Below, piece after piece: positions 1 through 12,072 of a DNA stretch of 64,000 nt. Below the pieces are notes generated by a model. That model saw nothing but the letters and a program-made list of their open reading frames with translations. It was not told the DNA's origin and ran no database searches. The translations under genes were made by a program, and so were the position numbers. This DNA comes from Deuterostichococcus epilithicus (Eukaryota; Chlorophyta; Trebouxiophyceae; Prasiolales; Stichococcaceae). The stretch spans positions 124,012 to 188,011 of the forward strand of contig JAVTLE010000004.1 in assembly GCA_033439295.1 (NCBI GenBank), read 5' to 3'. Position 1 is the first letter of the stretch, and the number at the start of each line of letters is the position of its first letter.

Positions 1-42
1 GCGGACCACAGCTGTTAACGAGCAGCGTTGCTCTGCCTTGTT

Positions 43-520
43 GCAGGCATCGCGGCGGAGGTGTGTGGCAGTGAGCGCCAGGGCTGGCATGCCACGCCTG
101 ATGCGCAGTCTGAAACACGACCAGTAGAGGTCCGGATTGCTTCGACAAGACAATCGCAAGTTTGGCGCCTGCGCGCAGGCACCACCGTGGAGATGCACGG
201 CAGCGCGCGGCAGCTGGTGTGCCCTGCCTGCGGCACCATGGTCGCCTCATGGGGGCGTTGGCGCAGACTTCCTGTGTGGCTGTGGCCAGAAATCCACTTT
301 CCCCTCCGCATACGCGCAGGCATCACCGCGGGGAGGTGCACCGTTCAGAGTGCGGCGGCCGGCGTGGGTTTCGTCCACAACCGTTCGCGGTCATCACACC
401 CGTTTGTATGTGACCGCAAGCTTTGCGTTTTCACTGCAGGCATCACCGTGGAGATGCACGGCAGCGTGCGGCAGCTGGTGTGCCCCGCCTGCGGTACCGT
501 CGTGGGCCTCACGCCGGCGG
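43..520 (+). repeat. Four tandem copies of a sirtuin acceptor site plus exon start
   Basis: A 3' splice site followed by the beginning of the zinc-ribbon exon recurs with GCAGGC at about 43, 175, 316 and 436, spaced 132, 141 and 120 bp. Copy 436 is the real exon. Copy 175 is nearly identical for about 60 bp (it still reads VEMHGSARQLVCPACGT) but runs out of frame and homology. Copies 43 and 316 are badly decayed, keeping mainly the acceptor and a GGAGGTG-like core. Confidence 0.75.
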
Positions 521-3500
521 CAGCGCGCACCTTGAAGACGCGGAAGCCGCTGCGCTGCGCCGCGTGCGGCCATGCGCCCATCCGCACGAAGGTCATGCTG
601 TACGACGACGCGGAAGGTGTGGCCTCCGCTAATCTCCCTTGGTCAGGCGAGGCTTGAATTGCTTGAAAGGCTTGAAAAAGGCGACAAACAAGTCTGGAGT
701 GCGCGTGCAATATCGTCGTGCACAATGCAGCGCGCTGAGGGAGAAGGTGCCTCCCTCTGCCTTCACCGCGGCCGCCGTGCTTGGCCGCGTGCCTTATACG
801 CAGAGATCTCACACGCACGAGCCAAACAGTCCCTTCTCTTGTCAACTCAGCGCTGCTGGAGTCTTGCACTGTAGATAGAGCATATCATGCCATCTTCTCT
901 GTGGCAGCGGGACGCCAATGCCGCTGTTGTGATGCAGCTGCAGCACTGCCCAGAGTCCACACAGCGCCAAGGCCTGAACCCAGAGTCAGGGCTCAGTCCG
1001 GCTTAAGTGTAGACCCTGCCAGGGCCTCCCGCAAACCCCCTACTGCAGTCTTCGATCTCAGGCCAGAGGCGGCGCACGAGCGTGAGGAGGATGAGGACAT
1101 GGCAGCAGCGGATTATTTGACATTGCTGATGTGAAGAGACATGTGCCGCAGAATCAGTCGTCATGCCAGAGTCGTTGTGCGAGCGCATAGAGGAAGACAT
1201 GGCAGTGGCGGTTCTGCAATGTCTCACTGATCAAATCGTACTCACTCATTGGCGTTTCACTTTGTGATTGCCCTGTGCTGCAGACTCGGTCATCACGCCG
1301 GAAACGGTGTATGAGCGCATGGAAGAAGACATGGCGGCGGCAGACTTGGTGCTGTGGGTCGGCATCTCCTTCCAGCAGTCTGCTTCCACGCAGTACTTTC
1401 GGAACGTGCGCCGCTTCTGATACCTTCTGGGTTCTGTGCACCTCGTTCTGCGCCCGTTGAGAGGGCATGATCTGTACATTTTAAGCATCTTGAAGCGAGT
1501 CACTGAAGCGCAGGTTCGTGGCATGGTCGCTGAGGAAGGCCGCCCGGGCTCTCTGGCTGGCCCCTTGAAACCTGTGCCAACCCTCGGCATGCGATTGAAA
1601 TCCGCTTCGATCCTTTGCTCTCAGGTCCGCAACATGATCGCCGAGGCAGGCCGTCTGGGCGCTGTGAAACAGGCGCTGGTCAACCCTTCCGACGAGACAC
1701 TGTGGAACGTGCTGTCAGCCTGCTCCAATACCGGTGCACTTTGCAGGCTCCCCCGCATCTGTCTCCCACTAATGCCAGGGGCTGCGTAAGCCATGGTGCA
1801 GTTGATGCCCTGCAGCGGGCTGTTGTGCAGGCCCTGATGCGGGGCTCGAGTGGAGTCGCATTGCGGCTCTGCTGCCGGCACCACTTCCACAGCGTCACTA
1901 CGACGCGCCTGCACTGTAGTGGTGCTCGAGACCCTGTCAGTGAGTCCAATGTGCAGTGTTTGGTCGTGTCTTCTTACTGACTTGTCAAAAACGACTGTTG
2001 TTGTTTCACCCTGCGAGCTGCCCGCTCGAATGCATCTCCCCGAGTGACTGAAGCCAGCAACAGCAACTCTAGCAGCAGTGATCTTGCACACACGCCGGAG
2101 GTTGCTTGGGCCTGCCGCCAGCGGCAGCCTGCTCACGATGGCTGGCGTCTGGCCTGCTCGATTCCCTGCGTAAGCCTTTCCAGCATGTCCGTTGCTCTAC
2201 GCGGTCAGTCAGATTTGTTATGGCACCTGAAGGCGTCCCATGCTCTCAGGGGACATCTAACAGAGGGATGCAGCACTTTCAAAGTGAAGATGACATCCGT
2301 GAAGCTCAGCGCAACGCTTGCCGCTGCTCAGGTGAGCTGGACGTGCTGGAGGTGCTGCTGCCGGCGGACATCGCGCTGCCGCCGCTGGCCGGGGCGCTTG
2401 CCGCCGGCACGCCTGTCGGCCCACGGCTGGCAGCGGAGGCCGTCGAGCTGGCGGCTGCGGCTGTTGCAGCCGCATCAAAGGTCGCGGCGGCGGCGGCGGC
2501 GCTGCCGCCCGCAGCGGTTCCACCGGCGAATGGCTCCTTGCGGACCCCTGGCGATCGGCGGCCGGCGTCCAGCCGCGCTCGCTCGCCCGCCGTGCGCGCC
2601 GCGGCGGCAGCGGCGCCGGCACGGCCCAGCTCGGCGCCGCCGGTGCTGCCGCTGCACGGCGTGCATGACGCCGGGGCCGGCGGCGCGCTGCGCAAGTCGG
2701 CCTCGGACGCCTCGGCTGCGGCAGAGCAGGTGGCCGCAGAGCATGGCGGGCACGCTCCACTCGATACAGTGCGGCCGGTGAAGCGGGCGCGTCTGGCGCT
2801 GAGCAGCGGCCCGCACCAGCATGCGGCCAGCCAGCCCGAGCTGCGGAGCCTGGACGCCGCAAGCCAGGCGCCAGCCTTCCCGCCCGGCTCTGCCGCCGCC
2901 GCTGGGTCCGGCCCGGCGGCCGGCGCCGCGCTGCAGCAGGCGGCCGTGCGGCTCGCCGGCCGGCCGGCCGGGCAGGCGCTGGGCGCAGCGTTGACAGCGG
3001 GCTTCGTTGCTGCGCGGGCAGCCGCGGCGGCGGACGAATTGGCCGACCTCGCAGCGGACAGCTCGGCTCCGGAGTCGGCGCTTCATTCTGCGAAGCAGGG
3101 GGTTCCGGCGCAGCACTGGGCGCCTGCGGCTGTGGAGCTGCGAACCCGCTGCGCAGGCGACGCCACGGACGGTGCCGCCGCCGCCGCTGCCGGCGCAGGC
3201 GACGAGCCAATGCCCGACGCCGAGTCGCCGCACCACACGGCGCAGGGCGGGGGCCTGGGGCCAAGTGTCGGTCGGCCGCCGCCGGGCGGCGGCCAGGTGG
3301 ATGGCGCTCACCATTTAGGGGGCATGTCCTCAGCCGCATGGGCCCTGTTGCAGCGGGAGTCGCCGCAGCCGCAGGAGCCGCCGGCAGCGCTGGCGTCGCC
3401 GCCCGCGCATGGCCTGGACGGCGGACTGCTGCCGGCGTGGCGAGGCCGCGCCACCGGGGAACACGGCGGCGTGCTGCCCGCCNGCGCNGTGCTGGCGCGG

Positions 3501-4190
3501 GCGCACAGCCCCCTACGGGAGGCCAGCCCGATTTTGTCGGGAGGCGGCGGCGGCGGTGGCGAACAGGCCACTGTAACATGCGTTGCAGCTGAGGCGAGGG
3601 GTGCGGCATCGGCTACGGCGGCGGCGGCAGGTGCTGGCGCAGCGCCTGCCCGCGGACCAGCACTGCCGCAACAACCGGCTCGGCAGCGGCGGCCGCAGCT
3701 GTGGGCACCCGCTGCAGCTGCGACAGGCGCAGGCCCCGACCTGGCAGNGGCACCGACAGCCCTGTCGGTGCCGGCGCGGTTGGACTGGCCACGCTCGCGT
3801 GACCGGTCGCCGGCGCTGCAGCCGCCAGCGCTGAGCCCAACGCTGAGCCCATCGCACGCACACGGCCCCAACGCATTGCAGGACCCTGTGCAGGCTGTGT
3901 CGTCGGCTGCCCAAAATTTGTCGGGTGTGGCAGGGCAGCAGCCGGCTGCAGCTCAAGCGGCGGCTCTGGATGTCAGCGTGTCAACGGCCCAACAGGCCGG
4001 GCAGCATCGTGACGGGTTTCCGTCTGGCATCGGGGCCGGTGGGGATCCTGGCGCCAGGGCAGGCGACACTGCCGGCCCTGCCGGCAGAGGCCGGCTGTCG
4101 GCGGCGGGCTCAGGCGAGCTGGCCGTGAGGCTCGTGGCAGATGGCCTGGGGAGGGTCGCCCTGCACCTGAGCATGTGCGAGGATCCCTGA
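440..4190 (+). CDS. Sirtuin (NAD-dependent protein deacylase), 3' part, with long Ala/Pro-rich C-terminal extension
   Basis: Exons that keep frame are 440-616, 1284-1405, 1625-1733 and 2332-4190; earlier exons lie outside the window. The first exon encodes the zinc ribbon of sirtuins: an EMHGS start, then CPACG and CAACG cysteine pairs, then KVMLYDDAEG. The second has the NAD-fold part (DLVLWVGISFQQSAS). The third has the conserved NPSDE. The junction into the last exon restores SNTG-ELDVLEVLL in phase 1, a typical sirtuin C-terminal strand. The last exon then stays open for about 600 codons of alanine, proline and glycine-rich sequence with the positively charged patch RPVKRAR, unlike ordinary sirtuins, which end near this point. 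Sirtuins remove acyl groups from lysines using NAD. The deacylase family is clear; target and compartment are not. The low-complexity tail carries three ambiguous bases and could be partly untranslated if an unseen splice site is used. Confidence 0.85.
1055..1405 (+). repeat. Two decayed upstream copies of sirtuin exon 1284-1405
   Basis: The real exon reads PETVYERMEEDMAAADL. Upstream, 1153-1220 reads PESLCERIEEDMAVA and about 1058-1133 reads RPEAAHEREEDEDMAAAD. The GA(A/G)GACATGGCAG core sits near 1092, 1192 and 1323, giving spacings of about 100 and 130 bp. Neither upstream copy continues into the conserved NAD-fold strand. Confidence 0.75.
1510..1733 (+). repeat. Decayed copy of sirtuin exon 1625-1733
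   Basis: A CAGGTTCGTGGCATGGTCGC segment near 1511 (reading VRGMVAEEGRPGSL) duplicates the true exon start near 1622 (VRNMIAEAGRLGAV). Spacing is about 111 bp. The copy lacks the conserved NPSDE that follows in the real exon. Confidence 0.75.
3483..3748. other. Ambiguous bases
   Basis: Unresolved bases at 3483, 3488 and 3748 lie in the GC-rich sirtuin tail. Others are at 11929, 11933 and about 57376-57389. All are in long GC-rich, low-complexity stretches, so frame continuity there depends on the assembly. Confidence 0.95.
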
Positions 4191-5601
4191 CAGCATGGGT
4201 GGCTGTGTGTGGCAGCTCGGTTTCACCGTATTCACGCTGCATGGTTGGGCGACGGACGAATGTCAGTCGGCAGAGGCGCACCTCTCGTTGGACTGGTTTC
4301 TGCTTCAAGGAACGACTCTATGCATGTCATAGTGTGGCACCTCGCCTCCCGTACTCGTACGGCCGGCGAAGGGCCAGCCGAATGCTCTTTCCCTTGTGAA
4401 GTTTCCCTTGTGACGTGACAAGTGCTCCTGCGGTGGCGGCTGGAACCCGAGCAATTGCAGTGAGCGCGGTGGCTGTCTAAGAGGTGGCACAGGCGGTTTA
4501 CGCAAGATCCTGGACGAGACACGTCAAGTGGTTTCAAGGCATCAGCAACGTCCCCAGGTGCGGAAGTCGCCGGGTACTCGAAGGGAGCGAGGTCACCTGA
4601 CTGCCCCGTGGCCCTTCGTGGGCCATGTTCATCACATTTTTAACAGTCAACCAGAGAGAGCGCACCCACAGCTTGTAGCTGGTGGCGAGTTGTATGCAAT
4701 GCATGAGTGATGTATGACATGTGTAACAAGCTCATCGCCACTGTGTCTCGAGGATCCCTTTAAGAATCCGCTGACCATTTGCTGATTTCGGAGACTCCCG
4801 CCGTCATCAAACTGTCATCAAGGCGGATACTGACTGCCGCCAGATTTTCCGTCAATATATCAGAAGCAGCATGTGCACCATACTGAAAGAATCATCTTTG
4901 ATGCAGCGAGACTCGTTGTAGACGCAACATTTGCAACATTCGCTCGCAGCCCAGGATGCCGAGCGTCGGAGGTTCGCCCCACGTGCTTGGCATCTGCCAG
5001 CTCAGCCCGCTGCATTTGTACAGTCTTGCCTTTTGGCGCGAGGAACGCCGCATTGCTGGCCTCGGCGGACCTGCAATGTGCCGAGGAGCAACGCGCGACC
5101 AGGCAGGGAACCTCTACAGCCAGCTGCGCCGTGTTGTCCTACTCCTAGGTAACCTTGTTTACATCGGCTGCATGCGCCAAGCTTGGCCGTTGTCAGCCAG
5201 CCAGTAACGAAACCGCCTCGCTCGCGTGAGCGGCGGTCATCAAGAGGAGTGATTTTGACGGACAGACATCGCTCTGCGGTTGCCTCACGCCCCTTCTTCT
5301 CCAGATTTCCATGCCGTGCAAGATGCTGTTGAGCACCTTGCAAGCCTGCAGTCTGCGTGGTGGCCGCCGGATGATTAGCTTTCCAGGCGCCGCTGGAACC
5401 GCTTTTCAGGGGTATATCGACTGGCCGCTCGCCTGAGGGACGCCCCTGACGTCAAGGCACAGCTGACGTCAAAAAGAACCTTCGGGAGCCTTGATCTGTG
5501 CTGTGAGAAGGACCCAATCGCCGAGCCAGCTAAGACCGAGCTGCCACCCACGTAGCTGCAGATTTACTCTTTGGGTAAATGTCCGAAATGTGCGACGCAG
5601 G
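4191..5601. other. Intergenic stretch between sirtuin and bZIP gene
   Basis: I see no exon with recognisable protein homology. A TGTAA motif, the usual chlorophyte polyadenylation signal, lies near 4727 but is more than 500 bp from the sirtuin stop. The region should hold the sirtuin 3' end and the bZIP promoter, but no specific element can be supported. Confidence 0.4.
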
Positions 5602-8600
5602 ATGGTGCCAGTGACGACGGGAGATGGTGGCGGGGGTTGCCGCCACACAGGGCCAGTGAGCATGCCCGGGTGGCCTGAAGGTGCAGACGAGCCCATGCTC
5701 GGGCCTGGTAGCCCGCCTCCGGGCAGCCTGGACAGCCTGCCGACGCTGCCCACCCTTGATGCCCAGCTGTCTGCAGGTGAGGGCGGCTGCCGCCGAGCTT
5801 GGTGCACCATCACAGCGTCTTGCATTATTGCCTTCGTCCGCCAGTTGCGCTGCCTTGCACAGTGGGGATCCCGCATGGTGACGGCATGCATCTGCACCTG
5901 CTGTGTCCGTCATCACTTCCTGCAGGCTTGTGGTGTGCAGCGCCTGCGCATCATGCCGGCTTTGTGCAGTGCATGCTCCGCATGTGCGCCCACACGCTCT
6001 ACTGACCGCTTCATGCGCAACCGCCCTGACGGATCCCCGTCCTCTAACCTGCGGTCGAAATTGACAACGCTGCGACAGAGGACCCTGGGCAGCTGTTGGT
6101 GCAGCCGCCTCTCGCATCAGGAGAGCCCTCGGAGCGGACAGCAGCAACGGGTGGCAGCCGCCTCTTGGTCAGCCTGCCACCGGAAGCGCCCCACCCTGGC
6201 GCCGGCCCGGCGACCGCAACTGCAGCATTCTGGAACATGTCATCCCAGAAGATCCGTGACATTCGGATATCTATTGTGCGATGTATCAGGGTCTGACCGC
6301 ACTGCACAGACGACTGAGGGTGCGCGGTGGCGCCGTGCATGTGCGCTGTGCCCTAGTCCTGTACCTGCAGCGGGGCTTCCTAAGTCGTTGTCTGGCTGGC
6401 CTATGCAGGTGAAAGCATCGACTACTACGGCCACAGACAGCAGCCATTCTCACCACGACGAGGTGCACATCAATCGCAACGTGACAGCTGGTGCGCGCCT
6501 GCCGCCTCAATTTTCCCGTTCTGTAGTTTCTTTGTGGCATCCTGGTGTGCTGCAGCACCGCACCTCTGCTGGCCGCCATTATGCAGGTTCGTCTTGGCTG
6601 CGCCTCTCAGTACAACAAGACGGTGCCGCCGAATATGGCAGTCAGTCGAGCGAGATGTTGTTGAGCACCTGAGCAGCGGGCAGAGACAGAGGGCTCAGAT
6701 CTGTCACAGCGTTTCCACCAGGGCAGCATGGCCATGTCACGATGCACTCCGCCGGGCGCTGGGTGTCAGCTGAGGCAGCGGCATCTCCAGCACATTGGGA
6801 ACTGCTGTTAGCTGCCTGTCTGACCCCCACCCTGTTAAACCTACAGCCCGGCTACGTTTATGGCTTGCAGGTGTTCAGGCGGGTGGTGCCACAGCGGCAA
6901 CGGAGGAGCAGCAGCCGGGCCTGCTGCTGACAGATTCTGGATCCGGCACCTGGACACGCATCACGGTGCGCTTGCAATCCAGGCTCGTGGGTCGCCCATG
7001 GGTTGAACCTTTCCGTACATCTCCGCGTCCCAATAGCAACAGCACTACATATGCTGCCGGCCATGCTCCGCTTGCCTTGCTGGCAGGGTGGCACAGGCCA
7101 TATCAGTCCCACACGATTGCAGTCTGCTGGACATTTGCCATGCTGGAGTGTCTCTGACTGACGACCTGGTGTAGGCGCCGGCTCAGGTGGCAAAGAAGCC
7201 ACCGGCGGCCGTCGACATCTCTGGTGCCGCGCGCACGGCTGGACCTCCGGCGGTGCCGTGCAGCCCCACCCTGCCCGCAGGCCGCCTCAGCTGTGACAGG
7301 TGCGGATTGGCAGACGAGCTGGCAGAGGTCAGTCCGACCCAGGCCTTGTTGCAAACTGACCGCTGCTGGCTGCTGCTGCTGAGCAGCGGGGAGGACCAAC
7401 AGAATGTCGTCCAAAACATGTCTGGGGTCGGCACTTTTCGTGTAGAAATCCGATAGGCTCTCGTGTCGATGCTAATACTTGTGGGCCCACCCAGTCCAGG
7501 GCAGGCTGTATCCAGCGCAACCCTGCCCCCGCGTTCCCATGCCTGCCTTTACCTGAAAAGAAGGGGTTCAATGTCGATCGATCAGAGCCATCAGGCTCAC
7601 TCTGCAGTGCGCGGCGGTCTGCACGCACTAGTTGTTCCTTGTCGATTCCAAACTGTCTGCAGGCTCCTCTTCCATATATCCTGTGAGCTTGCATCACCTC
7701 CTGGATCATGCATCATTGTGCAGTAGCCGCGCGGGCCTGGGGTTGCCGCCGCTGGGCTGCGGCCCCGGGGGCGGCGGCGGCAGGCTCGTCCGTGGCGCCC
7801 ACGGCATCAGCAGCGTGACCAGCGGCGGTCTCGGCACCCTCAGCCCGCCCGGCGCCGTCGCTGCCAGCGGCTTCGGCTGCACCGTAACCACCAGCGACAT
7901 CGTCAATATGTGCGCACGCCCTTTGCCGGCGGCTCCCTCCGAAAGGCAGCAGGTGTCACTCACACACACAAATTGATGGGCAGTGCGGCCTGTGTGCTGC
8001 TTCCAGCAGCTCGCACTGAAGCTGGGCAGGGCAATTTGCTGGGCAAGTCCGCGTGATGCGCCACCCCATAATCGGCTCCGTGTGTCGGTTGCAAAAGGCT
8101 CTCCATCACGGCTCCATGCACTGCGCGTGTGACTCGGGAATGCAGCGGGAGATCCTGCATGTGGCCCAGCTAGACAGCTGGGACACCATGCTGGCTTGCT
8201 TGTATCGCGGCAGTGTACATCAGAGGTGAACGCAGAGGCACAATGAAGGATCAGGCAGGATCATGCAGGTCATTTCTCCTGATCGAGGTCTAAGAGATGT
8301 GCGCCGATCGAATTGCCGTTCACTTGACTCCAGGCAAACAGAGGCGGCCCGCCGATCGGCTGAGGCCGTAATGCGCCTGGGCGCAACACCGGGGCTGCAG
8401 CTGCAGCCAGACGTCATGCAGATGAGCAACCTCAACGCTGCCGGCGGCCTCAAATTCTCCACTGACGCTGCCGACGCGGACATCGGCGGCCTTGGCGGCG
8501 GCTATGGCGGCGGAGGCGCCGCCGCCACCGCCGCGGCCCGCGGCCGCGGCCGCCACTGCGTCGTGCAGGATTCAGACTACGAGCCACCCGTCACCAGGTG

Positions 8601-11078
8601 TGCAGGGGCATGATCAATATGAGCGCTTCATTATGCAGCAGAGTAGGCAGCCTTTTATTGGCGAGCAGTGCTTGATTGCTGACTCATAGCACTAAGGCCG
8701 TGACAGCGTATCAGCCCTGACTGCGGCAAAGTCAGAAATAATTGGGCACTTGTGTGACGATCGCCATCAGGCACGAACGCTGCCCCTTCAGTCCAGTCCC
8801 TGCGGCTGCACGGTGGCAGTGTGTGCAAAGTGAGAACGACCTCATCGACTTCAGTCATAGCTGTTTTCGTACATTGGACTTTCCCTGGGCCAAGTCCAAG
8901 AGCTGGAGCCACGAACCCACGATGCAGAGGCCAGAGATTTCTGCTCCCGAGGCAGATGTGAAGACGCCGGCATTGCCGGCTTGAGGCACTGGCACACTGC
9001 TAGGGCGCCTCCGGCGATAACAGAGACCTCGTTGTCGTCTGAACGTGCAGCATTAATGACACCGTGTGCCGCTGCGCCGCTGCCCGCAGGCCCATCATGC
9101 GGGCGGCGGCGCACCTGCTCACTGTCTGTGATCACCCACGCAATTCGTGGAAAGATGGGATCTTTGGGACCCCGCCTCATGATATATAATCCCCGTGTCT
9201 TGTTCACGGGGGCGAATGCCATGCAGGCTCGCGATGCGGGCAACAACGGCGTGGCCAGGTCTGCGGCGGCGGCCTGCCTTGGGCGCGCCTTGTTCCGGTC
9301 GATGCGTCTCTGGCGTTCGCAACAGCTGACCCTCCTCCTGACGATTGCTGCGCCGGAGCCATGCAGGCCCACGACGCGCTCGGCGGCGCGCCGCCAGGCG
9401 CACGGCAGGGACTGGCCGCCGGCGCGCCAGGTCACCGTCGATGCCGAGGTGGCCGCCGACGATGACGGCACGACAGACGTCAGCATGGAGGCGTACGGCT
9501 CCGTCCGGCCGCACAAGAAGGCGAGGACTTTCCTCGGACTGGCAAGCATGGATGTCCGTTTCACGTGGAAACCCCAGCATGACAGATGGGAGTCAAGCTT
9601 TCGGGTGTGCTGCAGGTCGACCGTTGGGATGACAGCTAGTCGATCAGATTGTGCCGTGGCTTGCCTTCGTGCTCGTGGCCATTGTGCGCTAGACCGCCTG
9701 CACTCTGTCGTCCACTGAGTGCAGAGCAATGTGGATCACCAACTCGTGAGGTGCAACAGTATCTCGAACTGCAGACCGACCGCCTGCATAGCCTGCTGGC
9801 CACGCTGCAACGACATTGTCATAATTGCACAGCATCACAGATGCAAGTGAGAAACCCCTTCAACTTGAGTGACGCCCTCGCTGCCGCGAGTGACGCCCTC
9901 GCTGCCGCAGGCGGGGTGCCCAGTCAATATTCATGTTTAAGCGTGAAAAGAAGTTCTCAGTACAATATATCCCTCCTAAATCCAGCGCAGGTGCGATGTT
10001 CCTTCTCCTTTAAGGGCGACACGTACAGCCCACAGAAAAGATCCTCATGTCCTCATGTCTCAGCATCACGTCAACTATCCCCCCCTTGCTTCGGCACAGG
10101 TGGGGCGGCCCATCACGTTCAAGGGCGACATCAACAGCCCCAACCTGACAGTCGAGGAGCGGCGTCGCATCAAGCGGTGCGCAATGGCTTCCTCGCTGTG
10201 CGGGCTGCCCAAGGGAGACATGCACTTTTGCGACCATGACAGGGAATGCCGACCATCTGCGGCCATGCATCCCAGCCTGCATTGCAAACGCCAAGGAGCA
10301 AAGTCCGCCAAGTCCATGCCTGTTTTTGGCGCAAAGTGGCTGCAGGAGGAAACTCACAATATCTATGAAGGCGCTGTCCCACCTGACAAGCACATCCTCC
10401 TGACGCTGCGGGCGCCACACTTTCGAACAACTCTCTCGCACAAGGATGACACACTGCAATAGATGCGTGCTTGCCGGTGCCCGCAGACGCATCGCCAACC
10501 GACAGTCGGCGCAACGGGTGCGCCACAAGCGGCAGCAGCAGATGGAGGAGCTGCAGGCCAAGGTGATCGTCGAGAGGGTACCGGCAGACCGAGTGCCTCT
10601 TGGATGTTTTGTGAACATCATTGACGATCGGTCGGCCGCTACAAGCAGCAGCGGCATATGTGGGAGCTCAAGGCCAAGGCACACTCAGCAGGCCGCGCGG
10701 CTTTTGCTGTACTCGCTGCATCACGTGATGATGCAGGCATTCGTTTGACATCCCCATCAGTGCCTACTGCAAGAGTGGCGGGTGCTGATGACACCTTCAA
10801 AAAGGATTGCACCATAAGCCCTGCTCACACTGGCACCCAAACACTCAAGTATGTGGCCAAACACTCAAGTATGTGGTCTCACATGAGGGCCATGCGTCTG
10901 CGTCCAGGTGGCGGCGCTGAGCGCGCAGAACGCGCGCCTACAAGCCGCGCTAGGGGAGGCCGACGCGCAGCGGGCGCTGCTGGCGGCGCAGCTGGCGGGG
11001 CTCAAGACGCGCTGGGCAGGGGAGGCGGGGCGTGCGGCGCCGCCGCCTCAGCCTCAGGCGAGAAGCGACCTCATGTGA
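5602..11078 (+). CDS. bZIP transcription factor
   Basis: The DNA-binding core is certain. Exon 10100-10176 ends in VEERRRIKR, exon 10487-10562 gives RIANRQSAQRVRHKRQQQ, and exon 10908-11078 gives the zipper. The phase 2 and phase 0 junctions rebuild the basic region with the invariant N-x7-R spacing (NRQSAQRVR), then leucines every seventh residue (EEL, AAL, ARL) and a stop at 11076. Upstream exons are less sure: 5602-5776 (Pro-rich, good start context, donor GTGAGG), about 6090-6240, about 7190-7300, about 8395-8597 (Gly/Ala-rich, ends PPVTR at a GTGTGC donor) and about 9430-9540 (acidic, ends PHKKAR). The basic region resembles plant groups with ANRQSA-type cores. It would bind ACGT-like or related sites as a dimer in the nucleus. 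N-terminal structure is inference. Confidence 0.85.
9871..9916 (+). repeat. Short tandem direct repeat, about 21 bp twice
   Basis: GAGTGACGCCCTCGCTGCCG occurs twice back to back inside the bZIP gene, just before the ghost copy at 9988. A similar 22-bp tandem duplication containing CACTCAAGTATGTGG lies at about 10842-10885. Confidence 0.85.
9988..10176 (+). repeat. Decayed copy of the bZIP exon start
   Basis: The segment at 9988-10050 reads VRCSFSFKGDTYSPQKRSS after a CAG. The true exon starts at 10100 and reads VGRPITFKGDINSPN after a CAG. Both share TT(T/C)AAGGGCGACA and a splice acceptor; spacing is about 109 bp. The upstream copy lacks the basic region. Confidence 0.75.
10521..10692 (+). 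repeat. Decayed downstream copy of the bZIP basic-region exon
   Basis: Real exon positions 10521-10562 encode RHKRQQQMEELQAK. At 10637-10678 the intron encodes RYKQQRHMWELKAK in a clearly homologous segment, 116 bp downstream. This copy lies after the true donor, so duplication occurred on the 5' splice site side here. Confidence 0.8.
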
Positions 11079-11397
11079 TGCGCCTGCAAACGATTGTTGT
11101 GACAGCATGGACAGCAGGAACGGGGCCTAAGTGGCAGAGAAGGCGGAGGCAAAGCCGGTCCCGGGTGCTGAAAGCAGGTGGCGGTTTGTGGTCCGGTGTC
11201 CAATCCACCGCGTGCCGGAAGCCAGCTGGTTTCGAAAAGGTCCGACTAGGCTGTGCCTGCGCCCTCCGCAAGCGCCGCGCAAACGCTGCCGGGACCTCAT
11301 GTGCTTCTGGGATCCTGCCAGCTGCATTCTCTGACGTGGGACTCATCTGACAACAGAACCGCGCCAGCTCGTCTGGACAGCTCGGTGCTTTGCGCCT

Positions 11398-12072
11398 GTG
11401 CAGGGCTGTGCAGCCGGCGCACCCATCGTCGTGCAGGCCATCCACGCGCGTCGCCCATCCCTGGACAATTTCAATCCGCCGGCGACGGCCGTTGCGGGCG
11501 CCACCGCTACCGCTGCCCCTCTCGGCTCGCTGGCCGCCGCACCTGCCACCCCCGCCAGCCGCGGCACGCTCGTGCAGTCCCCGTTCGCTGCCCACTCCGC
11601 CCAGCAACAGCACGAGCGGCAGCAGCAGCAGCAGCTAAGTGCCTACCCCAGGTTCCCGTCCTTCGGCCTGCCTGCCACCTCGGTGCTGTCCACAGCGACC
11701 GACCAGCTGCCGTTCGCCTTCGAGATGGCCGCCGCCGCCGCCGCCCTGGCGGCGCCGCTGCCCGACATCGGTGCTGGCGCAATCGCTGACGATGGGGGCG
11801 CCTTCGGCTCGCAGCTGGCGCCAGCCGCCGCCGCCGCTGCTGCGGCCGCTCCCGACGGGTCCCCAAACGGCGACGTGTACCTGTGCTGGGACGCAGATGG
11901 CGAGGGTCGCGCTGCCGGCGCCGCCGGCNGCANGGGCGGCGGCGGCGGTGTTGGCGGCGCCACCGTCACCAGCCGCGGCAGCAGCCCGACATTCACCGAT
12001 GAGGCCGGTGCAATTCGCGTATCACCGCAACCGTTTGCTCTGGGGCGCTGCGGCGTTGCCCGCCGCGCCTGA
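11398..12072 (+). CDS. Low-complexity Ala/Gln-rich exon, possibly the 3' end of the bZIP gene
   Basis: A 3' splice-like CAG at 11403 opens a frame that stays open to 12072. It holds HARRPSLDNF, a QQQHERQQQQQ tract, polyalanine runs, a VYLCWDADG segment and a serine/proline-rich end. Two ambiguous bases lie at 11929 and 11933. It has no recognised domain. It lies on the same strand just after the zipper exon. It could be joined by an unusual splice near 11060 that skips the stop at 11076, or it could belong to a separate transcript. The high third-position GC suggests coding in this frame. Confidence 0.45.
   Translation: MQGCAAGAPIVVQAIHARRPSLDNFNPPATAVAGATATAAPLGSLAAAPATPASRGTLVQSPFAAHSAQQQHERQQQQQLSAYPRFPSFGLPATSVLSTATDQLPFAFEMAAAAAALAAPLPDIGAGAIADDGGAFGSQLAPAAAAAAAAAPDGSPNGDVYLCWDADGEGRAAGAAGXXGGGGGVGGATVTSRGSSPTFTDEAGAIRVSPQPFALGRCGVARRA

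Noticed and set aside
2257-3871. Long minus-strand ORFs opposite the sirtuin tail
   Set aside because: Their Arg/Pro/Ala composition is the antisense of a GC-rich Ala/Pro coding exon, and there is no family similarity.
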